Positions 9,165-20,552 of a DNA stretch of 57,786 nt are shown here, piece by piece. Both the position numbers and the translations under genes were made by a program. The stretch spans positions 1 to 57,786 of the forward strand of contig CAKTNN010000013.1 in NCBI GenBank assembly GCA_934589065.1. Reading direction: 5' to 3'. Origin of the DNA: an uncultured Oscillospiraceae bacterium. GTDB lineage: Bacteria; Bacillota; Clostridia; Oscillospirales; Oscillospiraceae. The number at the start of each line of letters is the position of its first letter. Within the stretch, counting starts at the first letter, position 1. The notes under the pieces were generated by a model. The model was given only the letters and a program-made list of their open reading frames with translations, was not told where the DNA came from and did no database searches.

Positions 9165-10298
9165 TTATACGTTTTGCGTCTCACTTTTCCCGTCATCCAG
9201 CCGGGCGCAGGCCGCAAAAACCGTGCAAAGCACCGGATTGATGAGGCTATACTCCATGGTGCAGTACAGCCCTGCCGCAATGGCGACGGCGGCAATCTCC
9301 CATTTTCCCCGGCTGGCTGCCCGGTAGGTGCTCCACAGGGCCAGGGCAAAATACAGGAAACTTGGAATAAGCCCCAGGCAGATGGGGCCGTAGGTATACA
9401 GGCTGTCCACCGGGTCCCAGCCAAAGTCCACATGAGCCCCAAACAGGGAAACGCCGAAGGTTCGCAGCCCCTGGGCGGAGTAGCCGAGGCGCTGGGACAG
9501 GAGGGTATTGCACAGTTCCAGAATCCGGCTGTCCGGCGTGTAGAGAAGGGACAGCAGGGTGTAAATAAGGGCGATCAGGGCCAGCAGGCCCGCTGCCGTC
9601 AGCCCTGCGGCTTTGCCCTTCAGGGGGAGCCGATATAGCACTGCCCAGAGCAGGAGCGCCAGCAGGGAACTGAAGAAGGCGGCTTTGCTGTCTGTCAGGG
9701 CAAAGGCGGCAAGGCTCAGGGCCAGGGCGGGCAGCCAGGGATACACGCCCTTTTTGGGCCGCAGGAGCAGGGCAAACACCGCCAGCATAAACCACAGGGC
9801 CAGGGTATTGGGGTAGCCGAAGCCAAGGGTATGGCGCACATTGCCGTAGCCCCAGGCCTCTCCCCGGATGACCAGGGTATCCTCCAGCACGCCGGTGAGC
9901 ACCAGTATGCCATTGAGCACCAGCACCCCGGCAAAAAAGCCCAGGCACACCTTGGCGATTTTGGAGAAGGGCACATCCTTTGCCCCCAGGGCCAGAAGAA
10001 ATACGCTGAAAAGGCTCCTGGTTCCGGAGAACACCACCCCCAGGGTGATGAGCGCCAACACCAGGGAATAGAGCAGCAGCTCTTTTTTGGAGTGTCCGTC
10101 CAGAATATAAATTTTCAGGGCCAGGAGCAGGTAAGCCGTGAAAGAAAGGGCCAGCAGCCCGATTTTAAGCGCCGGGATGGCGGCGGTATTATAAAATCCC
10201 AGGTAAACCGGCAGCAGCAGGAAAATCAGGGACGCAAACCACAGGTTTCCCCCCCAGCGCCCGTACCGCTGAGACAGGCCGGAAACAGATAATTGCAT
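9165..10298 (-). CDS. O-antigen ligase/polymerase-like membrane protein
   Basis: 377 residues, about 10-12 hydrophobic segments. The order of features recalls Wzy/WaaL-type proteins: GFGYPNTLALWFM, a TDSKAAFFSSLLALLLW helix where ligases have T-x-S-R, then a non-membrane loop (about residues 285-325) containing DFGWDPVDSLYTYG, reminiscent of the VDN-Y loop, and closing helices. These proteins polymerise or attach undecaprenyl-linked glycans at the outer face of the membrane. No glycosyltransferase lies beside it, so the substrate cannot be guessed. The start ATG at 10298 has GGAGG six bases upstream; the frame continues to 10391 without a better start. Single-gene unit. The fold call is moderate, the exact activity unknown. 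Confidence 0.6.
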   Translation of the reverse strand: MQLSVSGLSQRYGRWGGNLWFASLIFLLLPVYLGFYNTAAIPALKIGLLALSFTAYLLLALKIYILDGHSKKELLLYSLVLALITLGVVFSGTRSLFSVFLLALGAKDVPFSKIAKVCLGFFAGVLVLNGILVLTGVLEDTLVIRGEAWGYGNVRHTLGFGYPNTLALWFMLAVFALLLRPKKGVYPWLPALALSLAAFALTDSKAAFFSSLLALLLWAVLYRLPLKGKAAGLTAAGLLALIALIYTLLSLLYTPDSRILELCNTLLSQRLGYSAQGLRTFGVSLFGAHVDFGWDPVDSLYTYGPICLGLIPSFLYFALALWSTYRAASRGKWEIAAVAIAAGLYCTMEYSLINPVLCTVFAACARLDDGKSETQNV

Positions 10299-10326
10299 AG
10301 GCTTCCTCCGAAAGAAATATAGGTTT

Positions 10327-10355
10327 ATTATAAGGAAAGAGCTTTGTAAAGTCAA
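10327..10355 (-). promoter_or_regulatory. Promoter of the O-antigen-ligase-like gene
   Basis: On the minus strand: TTGACT (10350-10355), 17 bp, perfect TATAAT (10327-10332), about 29 bp before the start codon, so the untranslated leader is short. Confidence 0.75.
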
Positions 10356-10372
10356 CCGCGAAGAACTTGTCC

Positions 10373-10560
10373 GCCGCCCTACCGTCGTCATTGCTTTCCC
10401 CGCGCACGCCCCCTACCTTCGTCATTGCTCTCCCAGCGCGCACGCTGCCCTTCCTCGTCATTGCTCTCCCAGCGCGCACGCTGCCCTTCCTCGTCATTGC
10501 GAGGCAGTGCGCACACTGCCGTGGCAATCTCGGGCGTGGTACAGCTCTGGTTGAACGGTA
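10373..10560. repeat. Family B repeat array between divergent units
   Basis: Truncated B elements: three close copies of a CGTCATTGCTCTCCCAGCGCGCACGC-type half unit (10385-10490), followed by a full hairpin 10492-10532 (GAGGCAGTGCGCACACTGCC) and the GGGCGTGGTACAG tail seen in other clusters. Positions 10561-10630 hold nothing I recognise. Confidence 0.75.
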
Positions 10561-10630
10561 CGCCTCCGGGTTTCTTGGGACGAAACACAAAAAACTTAAG
10601 ATATGACACACCAAAATCCCCACATACCTG

Positions 10631-10659
10631 TTGCTTTTTATAAAAATATTTGGTAAAAT
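10631..10659 (+). promoter_or_regulatory. Promoter of the SPFH/zinc-ribbon/TPM operon
   Basis: TTGCTT (10631-10636), 17 bp, TAAAAT (10654-10659), with TGG immediately before the -10. The start codon of the first gene is about 57 bp downstream. Confidence 0.7.
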
Positions 10660-10715
10660 GTACCCAAAGAGGGGACGCTTTCTCCTTCTCATCAAACAAC
10701 AAAGGAGTAATGACT

Positions 10716-12047
10716 ATGGGCCTTGTAAGAGCTGCCATGGCTTCTGCCAGTGGAATTTTAAAGGATCAGTGGAAGGAATACTTTTATTGCGATGCGCTGC
10801 CGGAGAATATCCTGGCGGTAAGAGCAAAAAAGAAGACCTCCCGGGGGGCAAACAAGGGCGATGACAACATTATCTCCAACGGTTCTGTGATCGCCGTTGC
10901 GGATGGGCAGTGTATGCTCATTGTGGATCAGGGGAAGGTTGCGGAAATCTGTGCCGAGCCCGGGGAATTCGTCTATGATTCCTCCACCGAGCCCAGCATC
11001 TTCTCCGGCGCCCTGGGCACTTCCGTCAAGGATAGCTTTGCTGCCTTCGGCCGCCGCTTCACCTTCGGCGGAGAGCCTGCCAAGAATCAGCAGGTGTTCT
11101 ACATCAATACCAAGGAGCTGTTCGGCAACAAATACGGCACGGCAACGCCGGTGCCCTTCCGGGTGGTTGATCCGGATATCGGCTTCCGCACCAATGTGGG
11201 CATTCGCTGCTTCGGCGAATATTCCTACCGGATATGTGACCCCGTGCTGTTCTATAAGAATGTCTGTGCCAACTTTACCGGGGAATTCAGCCGGGACCGG
11301 CTGGACTCCACCCTGAAAAGCGAGCTGATGACCGCCCTGCAGCCCGCCTTCGGAAAGATTTCCGCCCAGGGCGTGGGCTACACGGAGCTGACCATGCACA
11401 CCATGGAGATTGCCGATGCCCTCAATGAGGTGCTGTCCAACCAGTGGCGGGGCAAGCGGGGGCTGGAAATCGTCTCCTTCGGCGTATCCTCCGTCAGCGC
11501 CACCCCGGAGGATGAGAAGCGGCTGAAGGATATGCAGCAGTCCGTCTTCCTGGGCGGCGGCAACGCAGCCGCAGGCCGGATGGTGGATGCCACCGCCAAC
11601 GCCATGGAGGCCGCTGCCAAGAATACCGCAACGGGCCCCATGATGGCCTTTGCGGGAATGAATATGGCAAACAATGCCGGCGGGGTGAATACCCAGGGCC
11701 TGTTCCAGATGGGCGCGCAGGCCCCCGTTTACCAGACTCCCGCTGCCCGGCAGGCCCCCCAGGAGGCTCCCAAGGCCGATACCTGGCACTGCCCCCAGTG
11801 CGGCACCGAGGCCACCGGCAACTTCTGCCCGGAGTGCGGCGCAAAGAAGCCGGAAAACGGATGGAAGTGCAGCTGCGGCGCAGTGAACAAGGGCAAATTC
11901 TGCACCCAATGCGGTGCCAAAAAGCCCGCCTCCGAGCCCCTTTATAAGTGTGATAAGTGCGGCTGGGAGCCGGAAGACCCCAAGCATCCCCCCAAGTTCT
12001 GCCCGGAGTGCGGGGATCCTTTTGACGATGGAGACGTTGTGAAGTAA
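10716..12047 (+). CDS. SPFH-domain protein with C-terminal zinc ribbons (YdjI-like)
   Basis: 443 residues from the ATG at 10716, eight bases after AAAGGAG; an ATG six bases earlier is too close to the site. The N-terminus (MGLVRAAMASASGILKDQW) and the SPFH core up to about residue 290 match the YdjI family, formerly called virion core protein-like. A Met/Ala/Gly-rich linker (about 290-350) leads to a tail with several CxxC pairs: CPQCGTEATGNFCPECG, CSCG..CTQCG and CDKCG..CPECG. In Bacillus subtilis YdjI works with YdjG and YdjH in anchoring PspA at the membrane under envelope stress. Here it leads a three-gene operon with YdjG-like and YdjH-like proteins. A membrane-microdomain scaffold role is inferred by family. 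Confidence 0.85.
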   Translation: MGLVRAAMASASGILKDQWKEYFYCDALPENILAVRAKKKTSRGANKGDDNIISNGSVIAVADGQCMLIVDQGKVAEICAEPGEFVYDSSTEPSIFSGALGTSVKDSFAAFGRRFTFGGEPAKNQQVFYINTKELFGNKYGTATPVPFRVVDPDIGFRTNVGIRCFGEYSYRICDPVLFYKNVCANFTGEFSRDRLDSTLKSELMTALQPAFGKISAQGVGYTELTMHTMEIADALNEVLSNQWRGKRGLEIVSFGVSSVSATPEDEKRLKDMQQSVFLGGGNAAAGRMVDATANAMEAAAKNTATGPMMAFAGMNMANNAGGVNTQGLFQMGAQAPVYQTPAARQAPQEAPKADTWHCPQCGTEATGNFCPECGAKKPENGWKCSCGAVNKGKFCTQCGAKKPASEPLYKCDKCGWEPEDPKHPPKFCPECGDPFDDGDVVK

Positions 12048-12060
12048 CAGGAGGTGCCCT

Positions 12061-13149
12061 ATGCCCAACGAAACGGTACAGTATCAGTGCCCCGCCTGCA
12101 CGGGCCCGCTGCACTACAGTCAGCAAAGCGGCAAGCTGGAGTGCGACTACTGCGGCAGCAGCTATACCCTGGAAGAAATAGAGGCCATGAAGAACCCCCA
12201 GAAGGCCGAGCCTGAGGAGGAATCCCCCCAGATAGACGAAAACTGGGATGTTTCCGATGCCGGCAGCGACTGGGGCGCGGATGCCCAAAAGCTGAAAGCC
12301 TACACCTGCTCCACCTGCGGAGCGGAGCTGATCTGTGAGGAGACTACCGCTGCCACGTCCTGCCCCTATTGCGGCAATCCCACGGTGATTCCCGACAGAC
12401 TTTCCGGGACAAAGAAGCCGGACTACATCATTCCCTTTGTGAAGACGAAAGAGGATGCCGTGGCGGCCCTGAAAAAGCACTATAGCCACAAGCCCATCCT
12501 GCCCAAGTCCTTCCTGTCGGATAGCCACATTCAGGAAATTAAGGGCGTGTATGTGCCCTTCTGGCTCTATAGCGCCAAGGTGGATGCGGATATGACCTTC
12601 TCCGCCACCCGGTCCCACAGCCACACCACCCGGGACGAAATCATCACGGAGACGGATCACTTCCTGGTGCACCGCCAGGGCAGCCTGGATTTTGACAAAG
12701 TCCCGGTGGACGGAGCGTCCAAAATGCCCGATGGGCACATGGATGCCATCGAGCCCTACGACTATAGCGGCCTAAAGCCCTTCTCCATGTCCTACCTGCC
12801 GGGATTTTTGGCGGATAAATACGACATTTCCAAGGATGACAGCAGCGCCCGTGCCCGGGCCCGGTGCCAGACCAGTGCGGAAAACGCCGTGCGGGATACG
12901 GTTCTGGGCTACGAAACCTGCGTCACCGACCGGAAAAAGCTGAATGTTCACCCGGGAAGCGTCCAGTATGCCCTGCTGCCCGTATGGCTGCTGTCTACCC
13001 AGTGGCAGGGGAAAAGCTTCCTTTTCGCCATGAACGGGCAGACCGGCAAGCTCATTGGCGACCTGCCCATTGATAAAAAGCGCCTGTGGGGCTTTGTGGG
13101 CATTGCCTTTGCCGCAGCTACGGCGCTGCTGGGCTGGCTGTTTTTATAA
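12061..13149 (+). CDS. Zinc-ribbon membrane protein (YdjG-like)
   Basis: 362 residues. Two zinc ribbons are visible: CPACTGPLHY...CDYCGSSYTLEE (residues 10-40) and CSTCGAELI...CPYCGNPTVIP (about 83-112). A long middle region contains VYVPFWLYSAKVDADMTF, typical of this family, and the C-terminus is a single membrane helix (VGIAFAAATALLGWLFL). It matches the YdjG type of protein, thought to tether cytoplasmic stress proteins to the membrane. AGGAGGT precedes the ATG, 13 bp after the SPFH gene. Older labels such as primosomal or replisome protein come from the zinc ribbon alone and should not be trusted. Confidence 0.8.
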   Translation: MPNETVQYQCPACTGPLHYSQQSGKLECDYCGSSYTLEEIEAMKNPQKAEPEEESPQIDENWDVSDAGSDWGADAQKLKAYTCSTCGAELICEETTAATSCPYCGNPTVIPDRLSGTKKPDYIIPFVKTKEDAVAALKKHYSHKPILPKSFLSDSHIQEIKGVYVPFWLYSAKVDADMTFSATRSHSHTTRDEIITETDHFLVHRQGSLDFDKVPVDGASKMPDGHMDAIEPYDYSGLKPFSMSYLPGFLADKYDISKDDSSARARARCQTSAENAVRDTVLGYETCVTDRKKLNVHPGSVQYALLPVWLLSTQWQGKSFLFAMNGQTGKLIGDLPIDKKRLWGFVGIAFAAATALLGWLFL

Positions 13150-13161
13150 GGAGGGGAAGGC

Positions 13162-13974
13162 ATGAAACGATTAATGCTTGTAGTGCTCACCCTGGCAGTG
13201 GTGTTTCTGCTGGCGGTTCCCGCCATGGCCGATAGCCTGAGCTATGTCACCGATGCCGCAGGCCTGCTGACCCAGGATCAGAAGACGGCCCTGGAAAGTA
13301 GAGCTCAGGAGCTCAGCGAAGAATACGAAATCGGAATTTATATCATTGCCGTTCAGGATTATACCCGTTATGGCAGCCAACCGGAGATTTCCGATGTTCT
13401 CATCGATCTGTTCGATACCTACAACCTGGGCTACGGGGAAAACCGGGATGCCGCGACCTTCTTTATCAGCATGGAGGCAAGGGACTATACCCTGGATTTT
13501 AACGGCGACTGGGGAAATTACGCCTTTACGGAGTATGCCCGGGACCGGATGGAGGAGCGGATTCTGCCTTCCCTGAAGGATAACGACTGGTACAGCGCCT
13601 TCAATGAATATCTGAATGTCTGCCAGGAGGATCTGGCCCTGGCCCAGGCAGGTACACCTCTGGGCAGCGAGGAGGAAGGAAACGGCGAAAAGAGCTTTTC
13701 CATACTCTTCTTCCTTCCCGGCGTGTTTGCCGCCGCCATTACGGCGCTGGTGCTGGTTGCCCCCATGCACTCGGCAATGACCAAGAACCAGGCGGATGAC
13801 TATATTGTCCCCGGCTCTATGCACTTAACCCGGCAGTCGGATCACTTCATCCGCCGCACCGTCACTCGCACCCCCAGGGCAAAGGAGGAGGATCACAGCT
13901 CCCACAGCTCGTCTAACAGCTCCTCGCATAGCTATTCCTCCGGCAGCCATTCCGGCAGAAGCGGAAAGTTCTAG
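13162..13974 (+). CDS. TPM-domain membrane protein (YdjH-like)
   Basis: 270 residues. It has a signal peptide (about 1-23, cleavage likely after VPAMA), then a TPM domain (about 28-165; YVTDAAGLLTQDQKTALESR at its start and FNGDWGNYAFTEY later), a short linker, one membrane helix at about 180-205 (FFLPGVFAAAITALVLVAP) and a Ser/His/Gly-rich tail. The TPM domain is therefore outside and the tail inside. TPM proteins with such tails are the third partner in YdjG-YdjH-YdjI sets. AAGGAGG precedes the ATG, 12 bp after the zinc-ribbon gene; last gene of the operon. No hairpin terminator was seen before the repeats begin. Confidence 0.82.
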   Translation: MKRLMLVVLTLAVVFLLAVPAMADSLSYVTDAAGLLTQDQKTALESRAQELSEEYEIGIYIIAVQDYTRYGSQPEISDVLIDLFDTYNLGYGENRDAATFFISMEARDYTLDFNGDWGNYAFTEYARDRMEERILPSLKDNDWYSAFNEYLNVCQEDLALAQAGTPLGSEEEGNGEKSFSILFFLPGVFAAAITALVLVAPMHSAMTKNQADDYIVPGSMHLTRQSDHFIRRTVTRTPRAKEEDHSSHSSSNSSSHSYSSGSHSGRSGKF

Positions 13975-13989
13975 ACTGGGAATTCATTG

Positions 13990-14940
13990 AGCTCATGCAG
14001 CAAACCAAAGGCTCCCTTGTGTAAAGGGAGCTGTCAAATGCCAGGCTGACTGAGGGATTGCAAGTCCCTCCCCGTGTGGGGAGGGGTGGCACGGCGAAGC
14101 CGTGACGGGGTGAGGAGAAACCGTGGCGTAATTCTTTGGCGGTCTAAACGTCCGGGGGATTGCCACGGCAGTCTGCGCGCTGTCTCGCAATGACAGGCGG
14201 GAGGGCTAAGATTGCCACACCAGTCTGCGGACTGGTTCGCAATGACAGGAGGGGGAGCGTGCGCGCTGGTTCAGAATGACAGAAGGGGGATTCTGCGGAC
14301 TACTCGCGCTTAGAGCCGCCTTCGGCGGTTGCGCTCTGTACACGCCTGCGGGCGGACTGGTTCGCAATGACGCTCCACTTCGTCATTCCGAGGCAGTGAC
14401 CGATGTCACTGCCGTGGGAATCTTTGCGTACTACCTGCCTCGGTCAGTCTACCGTAAGATTGCCACACCAGTCTGCGCACTGCCTCGCAATGACAGGTGG
14501 GAGGGCTAAGATTGCCACACCAGTCTGCGGACTGGTTCGCAATGACGCTCCACTTCGTCATTCCGAGGCAGTGACCGATGTCACTGCCGTGGGAATCTTT
14601 GCGTACTACCTGCCTCGGTCAGTCTACCGTAAGATTGCCACACCAGTCTGCGCGCTGGTTCGCAATGACAGGAGGGGGAGCGTGCGCGCTGCTTCGCAAT
14701 GACACGGCGCGGCGAAGCCGCCTTGCCTTCCCTAGTAGGGAAGGTGGCACACGCGAAGCGTGTGACGGATGAGTTGTCTTCACGTTTCAGCTACAACTCT
14801 GTCCGGTTGAACAGAAAAACCGTAGAAAGTCAGGCTGCATCATTCCATGAAAATGTTGTGTAATCGGAACGTGCAGAGACTCCCCAGTCTCGCTGCGCTT
14901 TGGCTCCCCCTGTAGGGAGGCCAAGGCGCTGCGCGCTTTG
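13990..14940. repeat. Intergenic repeat cluster (C, B, D, B, B, A)
   Basis: No gene in about 1 kb. Family C is complete at about 14007-14172. Single B hairpins occur at about 14210-14247 and 14262-14282, D at about 14288-14357, and two near-identical head-to-head B pairs at about 14379-14494 and 14556-14670 (offset 177 bp). Family A lies at about 14705-14936. The cluster ends only 25 bp before the MATE promoter. Confidence 0.85.
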
Positions 14941-14961
14941 CGCCATTGCTGCTTCTACCCT

Positions 14962-14990
14962 TTGACATTTTCCTTCTATGGATGTATAAT
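14962..14990 (+). promoter_or_regulatory. Consensus promoter of the MATE exporter gene
   Basis: Perfect TTGACA (14962-14967), 17 bp, perfect TATAAT (14985-14990). The start codon is only about 30 bp downstream. This should be one of the strongest promoters in the window, with no operator visible around it. Confidence 0.85.
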
Positions 14991-15020
14991 GTCCCCGCGA
15001 AAGAGGGGGAGAATACCTAG

Positions 15021-16388
15021 ATGAGGAAAGAGATCGATATGCTCCATGGGCCCCTTGCCTGGCCCTTAGTCACTTATGCCATTCCCATTATGCTCACCAG
15101 CATCCTGCAGCTGCTTTTTAATGCGGCAGACCTGGTGGTGGTGGGCGCCTACTGCGGCAGTATGTCCGTGGCGGCGGTGGGCGCAACGGGCGCCATTACC
15201 AACCTGATTGTCAATCTGTTTATCGGTCTTTCCGTAGGCGCCGGCGTGGCGGTGGCCCACGGCATCGGCAGCCAGGAGAGGCAGCAGGTCAGCGATACCG
15301 TCCATACCGCCGTGCCTCTGGCCCTGGTCAGCGGCGTTTTCCTGACGGTGCTGGGCGTGGGCTTTTCCAGAAAAATTCTCCAGGCCATGGGAACCCCGGA
15401 GGAGGTTCTGTCCCTGGCAGCAACCTATATGGAGATCTATTTTTTGGGCATCACCTTTAACATGGTGTATAATTTCTGCGCCGCCATGGTGCGGGCGGCA
15501 GGGGATACCCGTACCCCCCTGGTCATCCTGACTGCGGCAGGAGTGCTGAACGTCATCCTCAACATCGTGTTTGTAAAGTACCTGAGCCGGAATGTGGATG
15601 GGGTCGCTATGGCAACCACCATTTCCGAGGCTCTGTCTGCTTTTGCCATCCTGTGGGTAATGGCCCGGCGCACCGACAGCGTCCGGCTGTATTTCAAAAA
15701 ACTCCGCTTCCGGGCAGAGCCCTTGGGAAAGATGCTGCGCATCGGTATTCCGGCGGGCATCCAGAGCTGTATGTTCTCCCTGTCCAATGTGCTGCTGCAA
15801 TCGGCGGTGAATTCCTTCGGTGCCGTTGCCGTTTCCGGCAATGCGGCGGTTGCCAACCTGGAAGGATTTATGTACGTTATTGAAAACAGCTTCCACCAGA
15901 CGGCGGTAAACTATGTGGGCCAGAACTGCGGCGCCATGCAGTATGGGCGGGTGAAAAAGGTGACGTGGCTGTGCCTGGGCTATGCCACCATCGCCGGGCT
16001 CCTGTTTGGCAGCCTGATGTGCGTCTTTGCTCCCCAGCTGCTGAGCCTGTATATTACGGACTCCCAGGAGGCCATCCAGATCGGCGTGGCCCGGATGTTT
16101 GTGGATATTCTGCCCTACTTTATTTTTGGTCTACAGGACGTGCTCACGGGAGCGCTCCGGGGAATCGGCGCATCCTTTACTTCCATGATCCTCACGGTGC
16201 TGGGAATCTGCGGCGTTCGGGTGCTGTGGATTTACACCGTGTTCCAGATCCCCAGATTCCACAACCAGACCATGCTGTATGTATCCTATCCCCTCAGCTG
16301 GTTCGTCACCCTTATTGTGCAGCTGGCTGCCTTCCTCATTGTGTTCGGCAGACTGCAAAAGAAAGCAAAATTGTCTTTGGGGGCTTGA
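15021..16388 (+). CDS. MATE-family multidrug/toxin efflux protein
   Basis: 455 residues and 12 hydrophobic segments, the usual MATE size. The N-terminus GPLAWPLVTYAIPIMLTSILQLLFNAADLVVVG and the matching second-half start (LGKMLRIGIPAGIQSCMFSLSNVLLQ) show the two six-helix halves of the fold. GAMVRAAGDTRTP and ALRGIGAS are the family pattern at the half ends. MATE proteins export cationic drugs or metabolites in exchange for Na+ or H+; the substrate cannot be read from sequence. GGGGGAG precedes the ATG. Its TGA stop lies inside the -35 box of the alaS promoter, so the two transcription units are packed without spare sequence. Confidence 0.92.
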   Translation: MRKEIDMLHGPLAWPLVTYAIPIMLTSILQLLFNAADLVVVGAYCGSMSVAAVGATGAITNLIVNLFIGLSVGAGVAVAHGIGSQERQQVSDTVHTAVPLALVSGVFLTVLGVGFSRKILQAMGTPEEVLSLAATYMEIYFLGITFNMVYNFCAAMVRAAGDTRTPLVILTAAGVLNVILNIVFVKYLSRNVDGVAMATTISEALSAFAILWVMARRTDSVRLYFKKLRFRAEPLGKMLRIGIPAGIQSCMFSLSNVLLQSAVNSFGAVAVSGNAAVANLEGFMYVIENSFHQTAVNYVGQNCGAMQYGRVKKVTWLCLGYATIAGLLFGSLMCVFAPQLLSLYITDSQEAIQIGVARMFVDILPYFIFGLQDVLTGALRGIGASFTSMILTVLGICGVRVLWIYTVFQIPRFHNQTMLYVSYPLSWFVTLIVQLAAFLIVFGRLQKKAKLSLGA

Positions 16389-16413
16389 CAAATCCCGGCA
16401 GTGCAGGTAAAAT
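16385..16413 (+). promoter_or_regulatory. Promoter of the alaS T-box transcript
   Basis: Perfect TTGACA (16385-16390), 17 bp, TAAAAT (16408-16413). The TGA within the -35 box is the stop codon of the upstream MATE gene. Confidence 0.8.
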
Positions 16414-16420
16414 AACTAGG

Positions 16421-16651
16421 AATATGCAAAGACAATGCGGAAACCAAGCAGCGTTTCGGCCCTGCAGCGAGAGGGAAGCGGTGTAAGCCCTCGGGTGCGG
16501 AAACTGCAAGCCACTTCCGGCGTCATCCGGGAAGACCGGAGCGGGTGCTCCCGTTACAGAGCAGCCAAGATGTCCGCGTTTGCGGATAATTAGGGTGGTA
16601 CCGCGGGTATATTATCCCCGCCCCTAGCCATAGGGGCGGGGTTTATTTTTT
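16421..16651 (+). promoter_or_regulatory. T-box riboswitch leader of alaS
   Basis: The T-box core GGGTGGTACCGCG is at about 16593-16605, preceded by a GCGGATAATTA segment of the antiterminator. The leader ends in a strong terminator: an 11-bp stem (16616-16626 with 16631-16641) and then TTTATTTTTT. Upstream the AG-rich GCGAGAGGGAAGCGGTG region looks like the stem I distal part. A likely alanine specifier is GCC at 16510-16512, followed by the A usual after the specifier. Uncharged tRNA-Ala should pair with the leader and favour the antiterminator, raising alaS when alanyl-tRNA is short. The T-box is certain; the specifier position is a reading by eye. Confidence 0.93.
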
Positions 16652-16683
16652 GCATAAAGACAAATTTGGAGGTAAAGAAAACC

Positions 16684-19320
<2,637 letters not shown>

Positions 19321-19330
19321 AGCATCATTT

Positions 19331-19367
19331 TCTGCCGCTGCTCCTGAAAAAGCAGCGGCAGATTTTT
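19331..19367 (+). terminator. Terminator of alaS
   Basis: A 12-bp perfect stem (TCTGCCGCTGCT, 19331-19342, with 19351-19362), 8-nt loop, followed by TTTTT, 10 bp after the stop codon. Confidence 0.9.
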
Positions 19368-19375
19368 GCCCCGCG

Positions 19376-20425
19376 GCCCCTTCCTCGTCATTGCGAACCA
19401 GTGCCGCAGCACTGGTGTGGCAATCTTGGGCGTGGTACAACTTTGGTTGAACGGAACTATGGCTCCCTTGTGTAAAGGGAGCTGTCAGATGCTAGGCTGA
19501 CTGAGGGATTGCAAGTCCCTCCCTGTGTGGGGAGGGGTGGCACGGCGAAGCCGTGACGGGGTGAGGAGAAACCGTGGCGTAATTCTTTGGCGGTCTAAAC
19601 GTCCGGGGGATTGCCACGGCAGTCTAGCGCCGCAGCGCTGCGTCACACTTTGAAGTGAAAGTGAGCCAGTCAAACGTCGTCACCGCGCCCGCAGGGCGCC
19701 TTGCCTTCCCTAGTAGGGAAGGTGGCACACGCGAAGCGTGTGACGGATGAGTTGTCTTCACGTTTCAGCAACAACTCTGCCCGGTTGAATGGAAACGGCA
19801 GGATGCATCATTCCACGAAAACGTTGCGTAGTTGGAATGCGCAGAGACTCTCCAGTCTCGCTGCGCTTTGGCTCTCCCTGTAGGGAGGCCAAGGCGCTGC
19901 GCGCCCTGTGTCATTGCGAACCAGCGCGCAGACGCCCACCCATTCGTCATTGCGAACCACTACGCCCGCAGGCGTGTACAGAGCGCAACCGCCGAAGGCG
20001 GCTCTTAGCGTGGAGCAGTGCGCACTGCCTCGCAATGACAGAAAAGGTGTCATTGCGAACCAGCGCGCAGACGCTCACCCATTCGTCATTGCGAACCAGC
20101 GCGCAGACGCTCACCCATTCGTCATTGCGAACCAGTGCCGCAGCACTGGTGTGGCAATCTTCCTTCAGTCAAAGGTAGCAGCTGCGGGAAAGAGAAGATT
20201 CCCACGGCAGTCTAGCGCCGCAGCGCTGTGCAGAGCGCAACCGCCGAAGGCGGCTCTTAGCGCGGAGCAGTGCGCACTGCCTCGGAATGACAGAAAAGGT
20301 GTCATTGCGAACCACTACGCCCGCAGGCGTGTACAGAGCGCAACCGCCGAAGGCGGCTCTTAGCGCGAGTAGTGACCGATGTCACTGGTGTGGCAATCTT
20401 GGGCGCCGGGACACCCTTTCGTTCA
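19376..20425. repeat. Intergenic repeat cluster (B, C, A, B/D nested, B)
   Basis: About 1 kb without a gene. It has B at 19385-19426, family C at about 19458-19625, family A at about 19683-19907, and then a run of B elements, several with D inserted in the loop (D at about 19967-20013, 20217-20270 and 20312-20376). Three near-identical short B half units recur at 19912-19950, 20052-20090 and 20088-20125. Open frames here translate the repeats only. Confidence 0.85.
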
Positions 20426-20483
20426 TCACACCGGGAAAGCGGCGCAGTATTAATAAATTGTTTTTCCTTTTTTAGTTGACTTG

Positions 20484-20552
20484 TGATATACTTCTTGAAA
20501 ATGAAACCGGCGGCCCCGGCTTTCGGGGAGCCAAGGCGGGGAAAAGCCCGCC
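20484..20552 (+). promoter_or_regulatory. Extended -10 promoter and double-hairpin leader of the clpE-like gene
   Basis: TGATATACT at 20484-20492 is a consensus extended -10 (TGn-TATACT); no good -35 lies 17 bp upstream. A TTGACT at 20476 is only 5 bp from it and cannot serve as its -35. The leader then forms two adjacent hairpins: about 20510-20531 (GGCCCC ... GGGGAGCC) and a perfect AGGCGGG-GAAAA-loop-CCCGCCT at about 20533-20552, directly upstream of the AAGGAG at 20558. No CtsR operator (GGTCAAA repeats) was seen. Confidence 0.5.

Noticed and set aside
12061..13149. Reading the YdjG-like protein as a replication or primosome protein
   Set aside because: Only the zinc ribbon supports it; the C-terminal membrane helix and operon context with SPFH and TPM proteins fit the envelope-stress family better.
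19910..20130. Evenly spaced short repeats resembling a CRISPR array
   Set aside because: Units are palindromic REP-like hairpins with irregular spacing, no unique spacers of uniform size and no cas genes.
20476..20492. TTGACT with TATACT as a promoter of clpE
   Set aside because: The boxes are only 5 bp apart; only the extended -10 was kept.
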